A model generated the notes under the pieces. The model saw nothing but the letters and a program-made list of their open reading frames with translations, had not been told where the DNA came from and ran no database searches. A stretch of DNA of 64,000 nucleotides from Iodobacter ciconiae (GTDB taxonomy: Bacteria > Pseudomonadota > Gammaproteobacteria > Burkholderiales > Chitinibacteraceae). This document shows positions 44,881-56,121 of this stretch, piece after piece. The stretch is from NCBI RefSeq assembly GCF_003952345.1, contig NZ_CP034433.1:1364001-1428000 (forward strand). Direction: 5' to 3'. The translations under genes and the position numbers were made by a program. Numbering within the stretch: the first letter of the stretch is position 1; every line of letters begins with the position of its first letter.

Positions 44881-46278
44881 TCAGCTATTGGATGATTGCC
44901 TGTCGGCTTTCCAGCCTCCGCCCATGGCTTTGTAAAGATCGACCGTGGCATTGAGCTGATCACGCTGGGCTGCTGCAAGATTGAGCTGGGCTTGAAAGAG
45001 TGAGCGCTGCGCGTCCAGTACTTCCAGATAGCCAGAAAATCCATTGTCGTAGCGCAAAGTGGCAAGCTTTAATTGCCGGCTGAGCGAATCCAGCTGTAAT
45101 TGCTGGGCGGCTACAATTTTTACACTGCTGCTGCGGGCGATCAGTGCATTTTGGGTTTCGGCAAAAGCCTGCTGAATAGTAAGGCGATAATTGGCTACGG
45201 CCTGTTTTTGTCTGGCCGTGGCACCTTCTACATTGGCGGTGGTGCGGCCATTATCAAATAGTGGCGCAGTAAGGTTGCCAAGAAAAGACCACGTTTTTGC
45301 CGGTCCTGAAAATAAATTACTGATCGATGTGCTTTCTGTTCCTAAAAAGCCTGTAAGGGAAATTGTAGGGTAGTAAGCCGCTCGGGCAGCAGCAATTCTG
45401 GCTCCTGCAGCTTGCAATGATTGCTCGCTGGCCTGAATATCAGGGCGGCGAATCAGTAGCTGGGAGGGCAGGCCCAGCGGCACATTTACAGGCAGGCTGA
45501 TCTGCCTGAGTGTTTTTCCGCGGTTGATGCCGGATTCGATCATTTCTCGTGGGTTTTGGCCAATCAGAATCCCCAGACTGCCAGTGACCTTGGCTATGCT
45601 TTGTTCGATACCCGGCACACTGGCTTGTGCTGAGGCCAGCTCTACTTCGGCCTGACGCAGGTCCAGCTCGGAAGTGACACCGCCTTCAAAACGGCGCTTT
45701 CTAAGTTGAAAGCTTTCCTGTCTGGTTTTAAGTGTTTCCTGTGCGATAAGCAGCTGCTGATCCAGTGCGCGCAAATTAAAGTAGGTTTGCGCCACATTGG
45801 CAAAGAGCGCTAATGCCACGGCATCTCTGTTGTATTCGCTGGCGAGTAGATCAGCCCTGGCGGCGTCATTGGTGTTTTTAATGCGGCCCCATAGATCCAG
45901 CTCCCATGATGCGCTTGCCCCAAGTGAGTAGTTATCAGATGGAGTACCAAGCTGCGTCGACAGGCCGCGGCCTGCTTTGCCTCCCAGATCAAGCCTTGGT
46001 AACTGCTCCGCAGAGGTAATGCCCAGCGCTGCACGCGCTTCGTCAATGCGGGCGGCGGCAATGACCAGATTCTGGTTGTGCGCTTCTGCCGCATTGATCA
46101 AGCTATTTAGTGCCGGGTCGTCAAATTGCACCCACCAGTTGCTGCCGATGCTGATATCACTGGCAGAATCACTGTGCCATGAATCGGGCAGATCAGTGTT
46201 TTTATCGATAGCAGGAGGCGTCAGAGCGCAGGCGCTTAAAGCGGATGCAATCAGAAGAGCAAGAATTGTTTTACGCAT
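44881..46278 (-). CDS. RND efflux outer-membrane factor (OprM/NodT family), pump 1
   Basis: 465 residues with a lipoprotein signal (SALSAC, Cys 17). The two OEP repeats are visible: [60 protein letters not shown]; then [60 protein letters not shown]. These form the trimeric channel-tunnel that exports drugs through the outer membrane. Its start overlaps the permease gene by 8 bases, so the three pump genes are one minus-strand operon. A hairpin lies downstream. Confidence 0.93.
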   Translation of the reverse strand: MRKTILALLIASALSACALTPPAIDKNTDLPDSWHSDSASDISIGSNWWVQFDDPALNSLINAAEAHNQNLVIAAARIDEARAALGITSAEQLPRLDLGGKAGRGLSTQLGTPSDNYSLGASASWELDLWGRIKNTNDAARADLLASEYNRDAVALALFANVAQTYFNLRALDQQLLIAQETLKTRQESFQLRKRRFEGGVTSELDLRQAEVELASAQASVPGIEQSIAKVTGSLGILIGQNPREMIESGINRGKTLRQISLPVNVPLGLPSQLLIRRPDIQASEQSLQAAGARIAAARAAYYPTISLTGFLGTESTSISNLFSGPAKTWSFLGNLTAPLFDNGRTTANVEGATARQKQAVANYRLTIQQAFAETQNALIARSSSVKIVAAQQLQLDSLSRQLKLATLRYDNGFSGYLEVLDAQRSLFQAQLNLAAAQRDQLNATVDLYKAMGGGWKADRQSSNS

Positions 46279-49200
46279 GATGATCTCCTGCTTCAGGGCT
46301 TGTTGCGGTTTTTTTCTCGCTGCCTTTCATAATCAAACGGAAGAAAAGCGGAATAAAGAAAATAGCAATAAAGGTTGCCGCTAACATGCCGCCAATTACG
46401 GGGGTGCCGAGTGAATGACGGCTGGCCGAGCCTGCACCGCTGGATAAAACCAGGGGCAGGCAACCCAGAATAAATGCAAGTGAGGTCATGATAATTGGCC
46501 TGAAACGCAGGCGGGCTGCTGAAAGAGCAGAATCAAGCAGGCTCATGCCTTCTTCATGCTTCATGACGGCAAACTCTACGATCAGAATCGCATTTTTTGC
46601 AGCCAGCCCCACCAGCGTGACCAGCCCGATCTGAAAGTAAACATCGTTAGTCAGGCCGGTTAGAAATACGGATAGCAAGGCACCAAACAGTGCAAATGGT
46701 ACCGCGCTGATTACGGCAATGGGCAAAGTCCAGCGCTCGTATTGTGCAGCCAGAATTAAAAAGACCATGATGATACCAAAGCCAAAGGCCAGTGCTGCAG
46801 ACGAGCCAGCTGCTTTTTCCTGATAGGCCGAGCCTGTCCATTGCAGCTTGTAATCTGCGCCCATTACGCTGGCTTCGACTTCTTCCAGTGCTTTAATGGC
46901 TTGCCCGGAGCTGATGCCCGGTGCAGGTTGCGCCATGATTTTGGCTGACTGAAACACATTGAAGCGCTCAACCAGCTCCGGGCCGACCGATGTTTTGACT
47001 TGCACAAGGCTGGTGAGCGGGATCATGTCACCCTTATCTGAGCGCACATACACATTACGGATGTCATCTGGGCGGGCACGGAAATCGGCTTCAGATTGCA
47101 ATTGCACGCGGTAAGTGCGGCCAAACTGGTTAAAGTCATTGACATAAACCTGGCCGAATGTGGCCTGCATGGTGTCAAATACCTGATTGATGCTTACACC
47201 GAGTGCTTTGGCTTTTTCCCGGTCAAGATCAAGGTAAATCTGCGGTACATTAGCGCGGAAGGTGGTTGAAACACTGGCAAATTCAGGGCGTTTCTTGGCT
47301 TCATCTACAAAGCGCTGCGCCGCTTTGGCAAACTCTTTAGTGTCGCCCGTGCCGCGGTTTTGCAGGTAACCTTCAATCCCGCCCGTGGTGGACATCCCCT
47401 GAATGGCAGGCGGGTTAAATGTTGCAGCAAAGCCGTCTTTCATGCCCATATAGGCCATGCCCTGGAATACTTTGGCCAGTGCAAATGAGCTGTCTGCCGG
47501 ATCTTTACGTTCTTTCCAGTCTTTGAGCGTAGAAAACACAATGCCGCTATTGCTGATAATGGCGCCGGAAAGGATATCAAAACCTACAAAAGACACAACA
47601 TTTTCAACATTCTTATTAGCCATCAGCATTTTTTCAAACTGATCACTGGCGGCTGTTGTGCGGTTGAGTGAAGAGGCGTCCGGCAGCATGACCGAACTGA
47701 TTAATGTGCCCTGATCTTCGTCAGGCACCAGCGCGCCAGGTACTTTTTGCAGCAGAACAAAGATCGACAGCAATACCGCAGCAAACAGCACAAACGCCAC
47801 ACCCACACGGCGGTTCAGAAACGCGACGCCACTTACATAGCCATTGGTGAGGCGATCAAAACTTTTGTTAAACCAGACAAAGAATTTTGCAGGCTCACTA
47901 TGATTGTTTTTTAACAAAATGGCACAAAGCGCCGGGGTGAGGGTCAAGGCCACAATCCCCGAGATAACAACCGAAACCGCAATTGTTACTGCGAATTGTT
48001 TATACATTACCCCTGTCATGCCGCCCATAAAGGCAACAGGCAGAAATACGGCGCAAAGAACCAGCACAATGGCAATAACGGGGCCTGCGACTTCCTGCAT
48101 GGCCTGGATTGAGGCTTCTTTGGCCGAGCATTTGGTCTCGCTCATAATCCGCTCGACGTTCTCCAGCACCACAATGGCGTCATCTACCACAATACCAATA
48201 GCCAGTACCATCCCGAACAGGGTTAAGAGATTGATCGAAAAGCCCAGCATGAGCATCCCCGCAAAGGTACCAATCAGCGAAATTGGTACGGCGATACACG
48301 GAATCAGTGTGGCGCGGAAGTTTTGCAAGAAGAGATAAACCACGATGAATACCAGAACAATGGCTTCAAACAAGGTATGGACAACTTCTTCGATGGAGAT
48401 TTTAACAAACTCGGTGGTGTCGTAAGGAATGGAGTATTCAATGCCGTCCGGAAAGCGGCCTTTCAACTCTTCCATTTTGGCTTTAATACCCTCAGCGACT
48501 GCAACTGCGTTGGCTCCCGGTTGCAGGTAGAGTGCTACCGCAACTGCAGATTTGCCATTTACACGGGCTTGCAGATCGTAATCTTTCCCCCCCATTTCTA
48601 CTCTGGCCACATCTTTCAGGCGGATTTTTGCGCCGTCTGCGGTAGAGCGAACGATGACGTTTTCAAACTCTTTGACGTCTTTTAGACGGCCCTGTGTATT
48701 AACCGTATAAGTAAAGTCGATGGGTGCTGTGGTTGGCTGAGCACCGATTTTGCCGGCTGAAAATTGCGCATTTTGCTCGCGGATTGCTCCGATTACATCC
48801 GATGGGGTCAGCCCGAGCTGGGCTAAACGATCAGGGCGCAACCAGACACGCATGGCGTAATCAGTCCCCCCGAACAGTGATGCATCACCAATGCCAGGTA
48901 AACGCTTTAGCTCATCAATAATATTGAGTAGGGCGTAATTGGACAGATAGGTGGTGTCATAGCGGTTATTGGGTGAGCTAAGCGTCATCACGCTTAAAAT
49001 CGAGGTCGATTTCTTTTTAACCGTCACACCCTGGCGTTTTACCTCTTCGGGCAATTGCGCCAGTGCCGCAGAGACGCGGTTGTTGACGTTAATGGTGGCC
49101 TGATCGGGGTCGGTACCAATTTCAAAGTACACGTTCATATTCATCTGGCCGTTCGAAGCGGAGCCAGATTGCACATAAATCATTTTTTCCACGCCGTTGA

Positions 49201-49408
49201 TTTGTTGCTCCAGCGGGGCCGCGACCGTTTGAGCGATCACTTCAGGCGTAGCTCCAGGGTAAACGGCAGAAACAGAAACTACGGGTGGCGTAATGCCCGG
49301 GTATTGTTCGATCGGCAGCGAGCGCATTGCGGCCAGACCTGCCAGCACGATGATGATTGAAATCACGCTGGAGAAGATTGGCCTTTCAATAAAGAATTTC
49401 GAAAACAT
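46271..49408 (-). CDS. RND multidrug efflux permease (HAE1, AcrB/MexF-like), pump 1
   Basis: 1045 residues, the standard HAE1 length. It starts [20 protein letters not shown] and has two large periplasmic loops. The proton-relay aspartates are in [18 protein letters not shown] (helix 4), and helix 10-12 motifs such as [13 protein letters not shown] and [20 protein letters not shown] are present. It exchanges drugs for protons in the inner membrane. The N-terminal porter sequence ([20 protein letters not shown]) is closer to MexF/OqxB-type pumps than to AcrB, judged from memory. It lies 9 bases downstream of its adaptor gene. Confidence 0.95.
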   Translation of the reverse strand: MFSKFFIERPIFSSVISIIIVLAGLAAMRSLPIEQYPGITPPVVSVSAVYPGATPEVIAQTVAAPLEQQINGVEKMIYVQSGSASNGQMNMNVYFEIGTDPDQATINVNNRVSAALAQLPEEVKRQGVTVKKKSTSILSVMTLSSPNNRYDTTYLSNYALLNIIDELKRLPGIGDASLFGGTDYAMRVWLRPDRLAQLGLTPSDVIGAIREQNAQFSAGKIGAQPTTAPIDFTYTVNTQGRLKDVKEFENVIVRSTADGAKIRLKDVARVEMGGKDYDLQARVNGKSAVAVALYLQPGANAVAVAEGIKAKMEELKGRFPDGIEYSIPYDTTEFVKISIEEVVHTLFEAIVLVFIVVYLFLQNFRATLIPCIAVPISLIGTFAGMLMLGFSINLLTLFGMVLAIGIVVDDAIVVLENVERIMSETKCSAKEASIQAMQEVAGPVIAIVLVLCAVFLPVAFMGGMTGVMYKQFAVTIAVSVVISGIVALTLTPALCAILLKNNHSEPAKFFVWFNKSFDRLTNGYVSGVAFLNRRVGVAFVLFAAVLLSIFVLLQKVPGALVPDEDQGTLISSVMLPDASSLNRTTAASDQFEKMLMANKNVENVVSFVGFDILSGAIISNSGIVFSTLKDWKERKDPADSSFALAKVFQGMAYMGMKDGFAATFNPPAIQGMSTTGGIEGYLQNRGTGDTKEFAKAAQRFVDEAKKRPEFASVSTTFRANVPQIYLDLDREKAKALGVSINQVFDTMQATFGQVYVNDFNQFGRTYRVQLQSEADFRARPDDIRNVYVRSDKGDMIPLTSLVQVKTSVGPELVERFNVFQSAKIMAQPAPGISSGQAIKALEEVEASVMGADYKLQWTGSAYQEKAAGSSAALAFGFGIIMVFLILAAQYERWTLPIAVISAVPFALFGALLSVFLTGLTNDVYFQIGLVTLVGLAAKNAILIVEFAVMKHEEGMSLLDSALSAARLRFRPIIMTSLAFILGCLPLVLSSGAGSASRHSLGTPVIGGMLAATFIAIFFIPLFFRLIMKGSEKKTATSPEAGDHHA

Positions 49409-49417
49409 AGTGTGTCC

Positions 49418-50575
49418 TTATTGAGCAGCCGGGCTGCTGGCGGGGGATGGATTGACGACGGCACCGGGTCTAACTTTCATTAGCCCGTCTACAATCACTT
49501 TTTGCCCCACTTTCAGCCCTGATTCAACAATGACCTTGCCGTCTGTAACCGAGCCCAGCTTGACTGGCACCGGAACAACTTTGTTATCAGCGCCCAGTGT
49601 CATCACAATGTGATCTGCCTGCGACTGAACCACGGCGCGCTCAGGGATCAGGATGGTGTTTTTGCGTTTGCCTAGCGCTACCGTGACACGGACAAATTGC
49701 CCCGGAAGCAGATCACCCTTGGGGTTTTTGAAAATGGCGCGGGCACGGATGGTGCCGGTTTTGGGGTCAACACGGTTATCGGAGAAGTTAATCAGGCCGG
49801 TTTGCGGGTAAATACTGCCATCGGCCAGCTTGATCTGGGCTGTGAAGTGTTTCGAATCGTTTAGCGTAACCTGGCCGCTGCGTGTTGCGGTTTCGAGAGC
49901 TTGCTTATCTTGCTCGGAATAAGAAAAGTTCACATAAAGCGGATCAAGCTGGCTGATGGTGGTAAGGCGGCCGGAGTCGCCAGTGGCCGAGATCAGGCTG
50001 CCTTCGGATTGCACCAGTTTGCTGGTGGTGCCGGAAAAAGGGGCGGTGACTTTGGTGTAACCCAGATTAAGCTCAGCTTGTTTAACGCTGGCCTGCGCTG
50101 TTTGGTTGCTGGCTAAAGCCGAGGTGTATGCTGACATTGCATCATCATAATCTTTGCGGCTTACTGCGTTTTCTTTGAAAAGCGGCGTAATCCGGTCGCG
50201 GTCTGCACGGGCTTTTTCCAGTTTGGATGCTTCTTGCAATAGCTGGCCTTTGGCCTGGTCCAGCGTTGCTTTGTAAGGCTCGGGATCAATTTCAAATAAC
50301 ACTTGCCCGGCTGCAACCTGTGCACCCTCTACATAGGTCCTTTTTAATAGAATACCATTTACGCGCGAGCGTACTTCTACATCACGATAGCCTGCTGTTT
50401 CACCTACCATCTCTTTAGTAAGGGCAACATCGCTGGCTTTAATCTCGATAAAGCTGACCGGAGCAGGGGAGGGGGCTGTCAGGCCAGTTTCTTTTCCACA
50501 GGCGCTAAGTAGCACCAGGGTGGTAAGTGCACTCAGGCGAAATATGTTTGGTAAAGACCTAGTACCCTGGTTCAT
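49418..50575 (-). CDS. RND periplasmic adaptor (AcrA/MexE-like), pump 1
   Basis: 385 residues with a lipobox (LVLLSAC, Cys about 26). The beta-barrel/lipoyl halves are YRDVEVRSRVNGILLKRTYV, EGAQVAAGQVLFEIDPEPYK and LGYTKVTAPFSGTTSKLVQS. The coiled-coil hairpin is about 100-165, and the membrane-proximal domain contains LLPGQFVRVTVALGKRKNTI. It bridges the permease and the outer-membrane factor. First gene of the pump 1 operon; GGAG lies 8 bases before the ATG. Divergent from the TetR gene, with a palindrome-rich 383-base gap between. Confidence 0.93.
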   Translation of the reverse strand: MNQGTRSLPNIFRLSALTTLVLLSACGKETGLTAPSPAPVSFIEIKASDVALTKEMVGETAGYRDVEVRSRVNGILLKRTYVEGAQVAAGQVLFEIDPEPYKATLDQAKGQLLQEASKLEKARADRDRITPLFKENAVSRKDYDDAMSAYTSALASNQTAQASVKQAELNLGYTKVTAPFSGTTSKLVQSEGSLISATGDSGRLTTISQLDPLYVNFSYSEQDKQALETATRSGQVTLNDSKHFTAQIKLADGSIYPQTGLINFSDNRVDPKTGTIRARAIFKNPKGDLLPGQFVRVTVALGKRKNTILIPERAVVQSQADHIVMTLGADNKVVPVPVKLGSVTDGKVIVESGLKVGQKVIVDGLMKVRPGAVVNPSPASSPAAQ

Positions 50576-50958
50576 GGGTGGGCTCCGTATCGGGACGTGT
50601 ATGTGAAGAGTAAGTATTCTTACAATGCAATGTCATTTGCATTGATTAAAAATCAGGAAGGTAAGGGTATTGTTTTTTATTTTAAAAAACCAGTGCATAT
50701 TAATTTTTATTAATTCACATTATTACCTTGCAAGTTTAATTGTTTTTGAGTTTGCCTGAAGTAAGGGATGAGGTGGATTGTGTCATTTTACCTGCCTGAA
50801 GTGTAGGGGTTTAGTTTGTAAACTTATTTACTGCCTTTGTTTTATTGACTTGCAAGTGTGTAGATGCGGTTTTTTTGCAAGTAAAGCAGATCTTTTCAGG
50901 TGTCTTCACTTTTGGTTTTTTTTAGATTAGACTGTCCAGTCCAAAATGAGGTGTGACA
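50576..50958. promoter_or_regulatory. Palindrome-rich divergent control region between the two efflux operons
   Basis: No gene is present. It contains GTAAG-TATT-CTTAC (50610-50623), CAATGCAA-N6-TTGCATTG (50623-50644), GTTTTTTA-TTT-TAAAAAAC (50672-50690), AGTTT-GT-AAACT (50813-50824) and GACTG-TC-CAGTC (50930-50941). A direct repeat GCCTGAAGT occurs at 50754 and 50794. The first two lie just upstream of pump 1; the last is just upstream of tetR. They are the natural candidates for operator sites of the TetR regulator or of other regulators. Confidence 0.6.
50930..50941. promoter_or_regulatory. Candidate TetR operator
   Basis: The perfect 12-base palindrome GACTGTCCAGTC lies 17 bases before the tetR ATG at 50959. 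Its position at the expected promoter/leader is typical of autoregulation by TetR-family repressors. Confidence 0.55.
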
Positions 50959-51558
50959 ATGGTTAAGAGTAAGCTTGCAGGGAGTGAAGCAGGGCTTGAC
51001 CCTGTCATTTGTGCGGCTAAGTCCGTTTTTTGTGAAATGGGTTATCGCGCCAGTATTGAGAAAGTTGCGGCACGGGCGGGAGTGGCAAGACAAACTATTT
51101 ATAATCGTTTCGGTAGTAAACAAGCGCTGTTTGAGTTGACGATTGAATATTTTATTGGCGAAATGCTTGCTCCGCTGGCGGTGAACGAGGGGAGCGTGAG
51201 GGAGCGGCTGCTGCGTTTTTCTCTGTCGTTTCGTGCACGAATGATGACAGCAGAGTCTGTTAAAGCACACAGGATGCTTACAAGCGAGGCACCTCGTTTT
51301 CCCGAGCTGGCCCGCCGTCATTTCGAGCTTTGTATCGAGCGCACGACCAGGCAATTAGCGGCGCAGTTAGAAACTGCCATGCAGGAAGGGCAGCTTCGCC
51401 GGGCTGACTCTATGGAAGCGGCCACATTTCTATTTGATATGTTGAAAGGTTACGATCATCTAAAGTTGTTGTTTGGCGGTGAGCCACCAGACCCGGCGGG
51501 TGAGACTGCAAAAGTGAACCGCATTGTGGATATGTTCTTGCGTGCTTATCAGGCGTAA
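50959..51558 (+). CDS. TetR/AcrR family transcriptional regulator
   Basis: Start at ATG 50959, with GAGGTG 5-10 bases upstream; a GTG two codons earlier is less likely. 199 residues. The N-terminal HTH is FCEMGYRASIEKVAARAGVA followed by RQTIYNRFGSKQALFE, the TetR_N signature. The C-terminal helical domain (about 70-199) binds an unknown ligand and the dimer partner. It lies between two RND pumps: pump 1 is divergent, and pump 2 begins 120 bases downstream on the same strand. It is the obvious local repressor of one or both; the effector molecule cannot be inferred. Confidence 0.9.
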   Translation: MVKSKLAGSEAGLDPVICAAKSVFCEMGYRASIEKVAARAGVARQTIYNRFGSKQALFELTIEYFIGEMLAPLAVNEGSVRERLLRFSLSFRARMMTAESVKAHRMLTSEAPRFPELARRHFELCIERTTRQLAAQLETAMQEGQLRRADSMEAATFLFDMLKGYDHLKLLFGGEPPDPAGETAKVNRIVDMFLRAYQA

Positions 51559-51678
51559 GTCTGGGCTGGTTTTAAGCGGGATTAAAGTGTTAAATTATCA
51601 TTCAAATGAAAATTAGTCTCATTAAATATGAGCTTAAGCAGGGAAATTTAAATAGTGTCTTATTACAAAGGATTGAGA

Positions 51679-52857
51679 ATGCTGCCTTCACTCAAAAAAA
51701 GTGTGGTTTTAGTTATTGGAGCGGCAGCCATGCTGGCCGCTTGCGGCAAACCGGAAGGAGAAGCTGCGGGTGCTGCAGGGGGGGGCATGCCGCCAGCAGA
51801 AGTCACCGTGGTGACGGCTCAGGCGGGTAGTGCTGCGCTGACCCGTGATCTAAGTGGGCGGATTACGGCAGTACGCACTGCTGAAGTGCGGGCGCGGGTG
51901 GATGGTATTTTAGAGAAGCGCTTATTTAACGAAGGTGGTGAAGTTAAAGCGGGTGAGTCTTTATTTAAGATTGATTCGCGTGTGCTTGAAGCCAATGCGG
52001 CGACGGCAAAGGCGGCTTTAGTCAAGGCCAAATCCAGTGTGCTGATTGCCCGGCAAACTGCCGATCGCTACCGCCAGCTCGTAGGCGAGCAAGGTGTAAG
52101 CCGCCAGGAATTTGATCAGGCCGAAGCGCAGCTCAAGCAAAGCGAGGCAGAAATGGCTGCCGCTGAAGCGGAAGTGCGCCGCAGTAGCGTAGATCTGGAA
52201 TACGCCAGCGTACAGGCGCCGATTAGTGGCCGTATTGGTCGCGCCCTGGTTTCGGAAGGGGCTTTGCTAAGTAAGAGTTCAGGTACGGCGCTGGCCACTA
52301 TCGAGCAAATCAATTCGGTGTATGTGGATTTCAGTCAGTCCGGTGCAGATCTCTTACGCCTAAAACAGCTGGCAAAAGTCGGCAAGCTTAAACAAGCCTC
52401 GCTGCCGGTTGATTTGCTGCTTGAAGACGGCACGCCTTACGCTCATGCCGGTAAATTACTGTTTGCCGAGCAAACCATTGATCCTGCTACCGGTACGGTG
52501 ACGTTACGCGCTGAATTTCCAAACCCTGATCATCTATTACTGCCGGGTATGTTTGCTACCGTGCGTGTAGCGCAAGGTGCAATGGATGCCACAGTGCGTG
52601 TACCACAAAAAGCCATTGTTTCTTCACCACAGGGGCAGCTTGTTTATATCGTGGGCAGCGACAATAAAGTTGCACCTGTCCCGGTTAAAACTGGCGGTTT
52701 TTCGGGTACGGACTGGATCATTCTGAGTGGTTTAAAAGGTGGCGAGCGGGTAATGATCGATGGCATCCAGAAAGTACGCCCCGGCGCTGTAGTGAGCCCG
52801 GTTGATGCGGCTGCGGCTAAATCTGCCCCAATTGCTTCTGCCCCTGCAAAAAAATAG
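51679..52857 (+). CDS. RND periplasmic adaptor (AcrA/MexA-like), pump 2
   Basis: Start at ATG 51679 with AAAGGA just upstream; the longer GTG frame from 51655 has no ribosome site. 392 residues with the lipobox MLAAC (about Cys 21). Lipoyl and barrel motifs are VRTAEVRARVDGILEKRLFN, GGEVKAGESLFKIDSRVLEA, LEYASVQAPISGRIGRALVS and LLLPGMFATVRVAQGAMDAT. A Lys/Ala-rich tail ends it. It is the first gene of the pump 2 operon, 46 bases before its permease. It differs clearly from the pump 1 adaptor, so the pumps are not a recent duplication. Confidence 0.93.
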   Translation: MLPSLKKSVVLVIGAAAMLAACGKPEGEAAGAAGGGMPPAEVTVVTAQAGSAALTRDLSGRITAVRTAEVRARVDGILEKRLFNEGGEVKAGESLFKIDSRVLEANAATAKAALVKAKSSVLIARQTADRYRQLVGEQGVSRQEFDQAEAQLKQSEAEMAAAEAEVRRSSVDLEYASVQAPISGRIGRALVSEGALLSKSSGTALATIEQINSVYVDFSQSGADLLRLKQLAKVGKLKQASLPVDLLLEDGTPYAHAGKLLFAEQTIDPATGTVTLRAEFPNPDHLLLPGMFATVRVAQGAMDATVRVPQKAIVSSPQGQLVYIVGSDNKVAPVPVKTGGFSGTDWIILSGLKGGERVMIDGIQKVRPGAVVSPVDAAAAKSAPIASAPAKK

Positions 52858-52903
52858 ATGCTGCTGATGATGCATAAGCATCACTGGCGCATTAGGAGAG
52901 TTT

Positions 52904-55900
52904 ATGTTTGCTCGATTTTTTATCGATCGCCCCGTATTTGCCTGGGTGATCGCAATTATTATTGTTCTGGCGGGTTTGCTGGCTTTGAAAAGCCTGCCTA
53001 TTTCCCAGTACCCCGAAGTGGCTCCGCCCGCTTTAACGATTAATGCCACTTATCCTGGTGCCAGTGCGCAGGTGATGGAGGAAACGGTTACCGCACTGAT
53101 TGAGCAGGAAATGAACGGGCTGGAGAACATGCAGTATATGAGCTCCAACAGCGATAGCGCCGGCAATATGGCAATTACGCTGACGTTTAAGCCGGGTACA
53201 GATTTAGATACTGCCTCGGTTGAAGCGCAAAATCGTGTAAAGCGGGTTGAAGCACGCTTGCCGAGCGAAGTGCGCCAGCAGGGCGTGCAGGTGGTTAAAT
53301 CCCGCAGTAATTTTCTGATGTTTGTGACGCTCTTGTCGCCAGATGGCAGTTACGACAATGTGGCGCTGGGCAGCTATGTTAATTCCAGCGTGATTGATTC
53401 TATCCGCCGTGTGCCGGGCGTGGGTGAGGCGATGTTGTTTGGCTCCGAATACGCTATGCGCATCTGGCTGGACCCGGCCAAGCTGGCGGGTTTTAAGCTG
53501 TCTGCCTCCGAAGCGCTGGCTGCTGTACGCGCGCAAAACGTGCAATTGGCTACCGGCGAAATCGGCCAGCTGCCCGCACCTGCAGGCCAGCAATTTACAG
53601 CCACGGTCGTGACGCAGGGCCGTTATTTAACGGCTGAGCAATTTGGCAATATCGTGTTGCGTGATGGTAAGAATGGCTCGCAATTACGCTTAAAAGACGT
53701 GGCCAGGGTTGAGCTGGGCGCATCCGATTACAGCGTGCTGGCGCGCTTAAACGGCAAAAGTATCGCAGCGATCGGGATTAAGCTGTCTCCTGATGGCAAT
53801 GCTCTGGAAACGGCTAAAGCGGTGAAAGCCAAGCTGACCGAGTTATCGCAGTTTTTTCCTAAGGGTATTGCAGTTGAAGTGCCTTATGACACATCCAAGT
53901 TTGTTGATGTTTCAATTAAGGAAGTACTGAGTACTCTGGTTGAGGCGATTGGCCTTGTGTTTGTGGTGATGTATTTGTTCCTGGGAAATATCCGCGCCAC
54001 CCTGATTCCGACCATTGTGGTACCTATTGCGCTTCTGGGGGCTCTGGTAGGTTTGCAGCTCTTTGGATATTCGATCAATGTGCTGACGATGTTTGCCATG
54101 GTGCTGGCTATTGGTATCTTGGTTGACGATGCCATTGTAGTGATCGAAAACGTCGAGCGGATTATGAGCGAAGAAGGCCTTGCGCCGCGCGAAGCCACGC
54201 AAAAAGCAATGGGGCAGATTATTGGCCCGATTATTGCCATTACGCTGGTGCTGACGGCCGTGTTTGTGCCGATGGCGTTTTTCTCGGGTGCGGTGGGCGC
54301 TATTTATCGCCAGTTCTCGGTAACTTTAGTGCTGACGATGTTCTTCTCGGCGCTGATGGCTTTAACCTTAACGCCTGCCTTGTGCGCGACCTTCCTTAAG
54401 CCTTTGAAAAAGGGCGAGCATCATGGCACTAAGGGATTTTTAGGTTGGTTTAACCGCAAATTTGCCGCTTTAACCCTGCGCTATCAGGGCTGGGTAGGTA
54501 CATGCATACGTAAAACCGGTTTATCTTTACTGTTTTTTGCTTTGATTCTGGTTTCTACCGGCTGGCTGATGTCGCGTTTGCCCACGTCTTTTCTGCCTGA
54601 TGAAGACCAGGGTTATTTTATTAGCGTGGTGCAATTGCCTGCAGGGGCTACGCATGAGCGTACGCTGGAAATCGTTGAACAGGTTGAAGCGCATTTTGTG
54701 AAACAGCCTGAGGTGGATCGTGTGATTGCGATTGTGGGTTTTAGCTTCTTTGGCCGTGGTCAAAATGCAGCGCTGGCCTTTGTTACCTTAAAAGACTGGA
54801 AAGATCGCCCGCTGGCAGATAGTCAGGTTGGCCCGGTGGTGCAGCGCGCCAATATGATGTTGTTTCGCATTAAACAGGCGTTCTCATTTGCAACTAATGT
54901 GCCGCCGATTCCTGAACTGGCTTCGGTAGGTGGGTTTGATTTTCGTTTGCAAGATCGCGCCGGTTTAGGTCGTGATCGCCTTTATGATGCACGCAATGCA
55001 TTGCTGGGCATGGCTGCGCAAAACAAAGCGCTGGCCGGTGTTCGCCCGGATGGCCAGGAGCCGGGTCAGCAGCTTTTACTGGATGTAAACAAGGTAAAAG
55101 CCAGCCAGCTGGGGATTGATATGACCGAGCTGAACAACACTCTGGCTATTTCATTGGGTTCAGCCTATGTGAATGACTTTGTGCGTGAAGGCCGTATCTT
55201 GCGCGTTTTAATGCAAGCTACACCGGAAAGCAGGTTATCTCCGGATGATTTACTCAAGCTGCAGATTAAAACCCGTGCGGGTAATCTGGTGCCGCTGTCT
55301 GAAATTGCCGTAGCCAAGTGGCAGGCGGGTGCTTCTGCGCTGGATCGCTACAACGGCTTGCCTGCGTTCAAGATTTCAGGCGGCCCGGCTCCGGGTAAAA
55401 GCTCGGGCGAGGCGATGGATGCCATGGAAGCGATGGCCAAGCAATTGCCGCCGGGTGTGGGCTTTGAATGGTCGGGTACGTCGTTTGAAGAGCGGCTTTC
55501 CGGCTCGCAAGCGCCATTTCTGTTTGGCTTGTCGATTCTGATCGTGTTCTTGTGCCTTGCAGCGCTGTACGAAAGCTGGTCGATTCCGTTTGCTGTGTTA
55601 TGGGTTGTGCCGCTGGGTATTTTTGGTGCGGTTGCTGCCATGACATTACGCGGCCTGCCGGATGATGTGTACTTTAAGGTGGGGCTGATTGCCATTATCG
55701 GTTTGTCAGCCAAGAACGCGATTTTGATTATTGAATTTGCCCGGGATCTGCAGCGCCAGGGTATGAGTGCAATTGATGCCACACTGGAAGCCTGCCGCTT
55801 ACGCTTTCGCCCGATTCTGATGACGTCCTTTGCCTTTATTGCAGGTGTATTGCCGCTGGTTACCAGCTCCGGTGCAGGAGCTGCCAGTCGCCGCGCGATT

Positions 55901-56041
55901 GGTACCGGGGTGATGGGCGGGATGATTACAGCGACGGTCTTTGCGGTGTTCCTGGTGCCGGTGTTCTTTGTTGTCGTGCGCCGCTTCTTCCCAGAAAAAA
56001 TTGTGGTGCGAAGCGACGAAATCGCCGATGACCATCGTTAA
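52904..56041 (+). CDS. RND multidrug efflux permease (HAE1, AcrB-like), pump 2
   Basis: 1045 residues, starting MFARFFIDRPVFAWVIAIII. The AcrB-type porter opening is LPISQYPEVAPPALTINATY. Proton-relay aspartates are in GILVDDAIVVIENVERIM, and the later helices contain GLSAKNAILIIEFARDL and RLRFRPILMTSFAFIAGVLP. It exchanges drugs for protons in the inner membrane. AGGAG lies upstream of the start. Sequence relatedness to AcrB/MexB-type pumps is higher than for pump 1, so the two systems probably have different substrate ranges. Confidence 0.95.
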   Translation: MFARFFIDRPVFAWVIAIIIVLAGLLALKSLPISQYPEVAPPALTINATYPGASAQVMEETVTALIEQEMNGLENMQYMSSNSDSAGNMAITLTFKPGTDLDTASVEAQNRVKRVEARLPSEVRQQGVQVVKSRSNFLMFVTLLSPDGSYDNVALGSYVNSSVIDSIRRVPGVGEAMLFGSEYAMRIWLDPAKLAGFKLSASEALAAVRAQNVQLATGEIGQLPAPAGQQFTATVVTQGRYLTAEQFGNIVLRDGKNGSQLRLKDVARVELGASDYSVLARLNGKSIAAIGIKLSPDGNALETAKAVKAKLTELSQFFPKGIAVEVPYDTSKFVDVSIKEVLSTLVEAIGLVFVVMYLFLGNIRATLIPTIVVPIALLGALVGLQLFGYSINVLTMFAMVLAIGILVDDAIVVIENVERIMSEEGLAPREATQKAMGQIIGPIIAITLVLTAVFVPMAFFSGAVGAIYRQFSVTLVLTMFFSALMALTLTPALCATFLKPLKKGEHHGTKGFLGWFNRKFAALTLRYQGWVGTCIRKTGLSLLFFALILVSTGWLMSRLPTSFLPDEDQGYFISVVQLPAGATHERTLEIVEQVEAHFVKQPEVDRVIAIVGFSFFGRGQNAALAFVTLKDWKDRPLADSQVGPVVQRANMMLFRIKQAFSFATNVPPIPELASVGGFDFRLQDRAGLGRDRLYDARNALLGMAAQNKALAGVRPDGQEPGQQLLLDVNKVKASQLGIDMTELNNTLAISLGSAYVNDFVREGRILRVLMQATPESRLSPDDLLKLQIKTRAGNLVPLSEIAVAKWQAGASALDRYNGLPAFKISGGPAPGKSSGEAMDAMEAMAKQLPPGVGFEWSGTSFEERLSGSQAPFLFGLSILIVFLCLAALYESWSIPFAVLWVVPLGIFGAVAAMTLRGLPDDVYFKVGLIAIIGLSAKNAILIIEFARDLQRQGMSAIDATLEACRLRFRPILMTSFAFIAGVLPLVTSSGAGAASRRAIGTGVMGGMITATVFAVFLVPVFFVVVRRFFPEKIVVRSDEIADDHR

Positions 56042-56121
56042 TTAGACTGATCGTTGCAGTCCTTCGAAGGGTGGTGTGTCCATCCTTCGAGTGATGATGC
56101 AAATCCATAGGTAATCAATGT

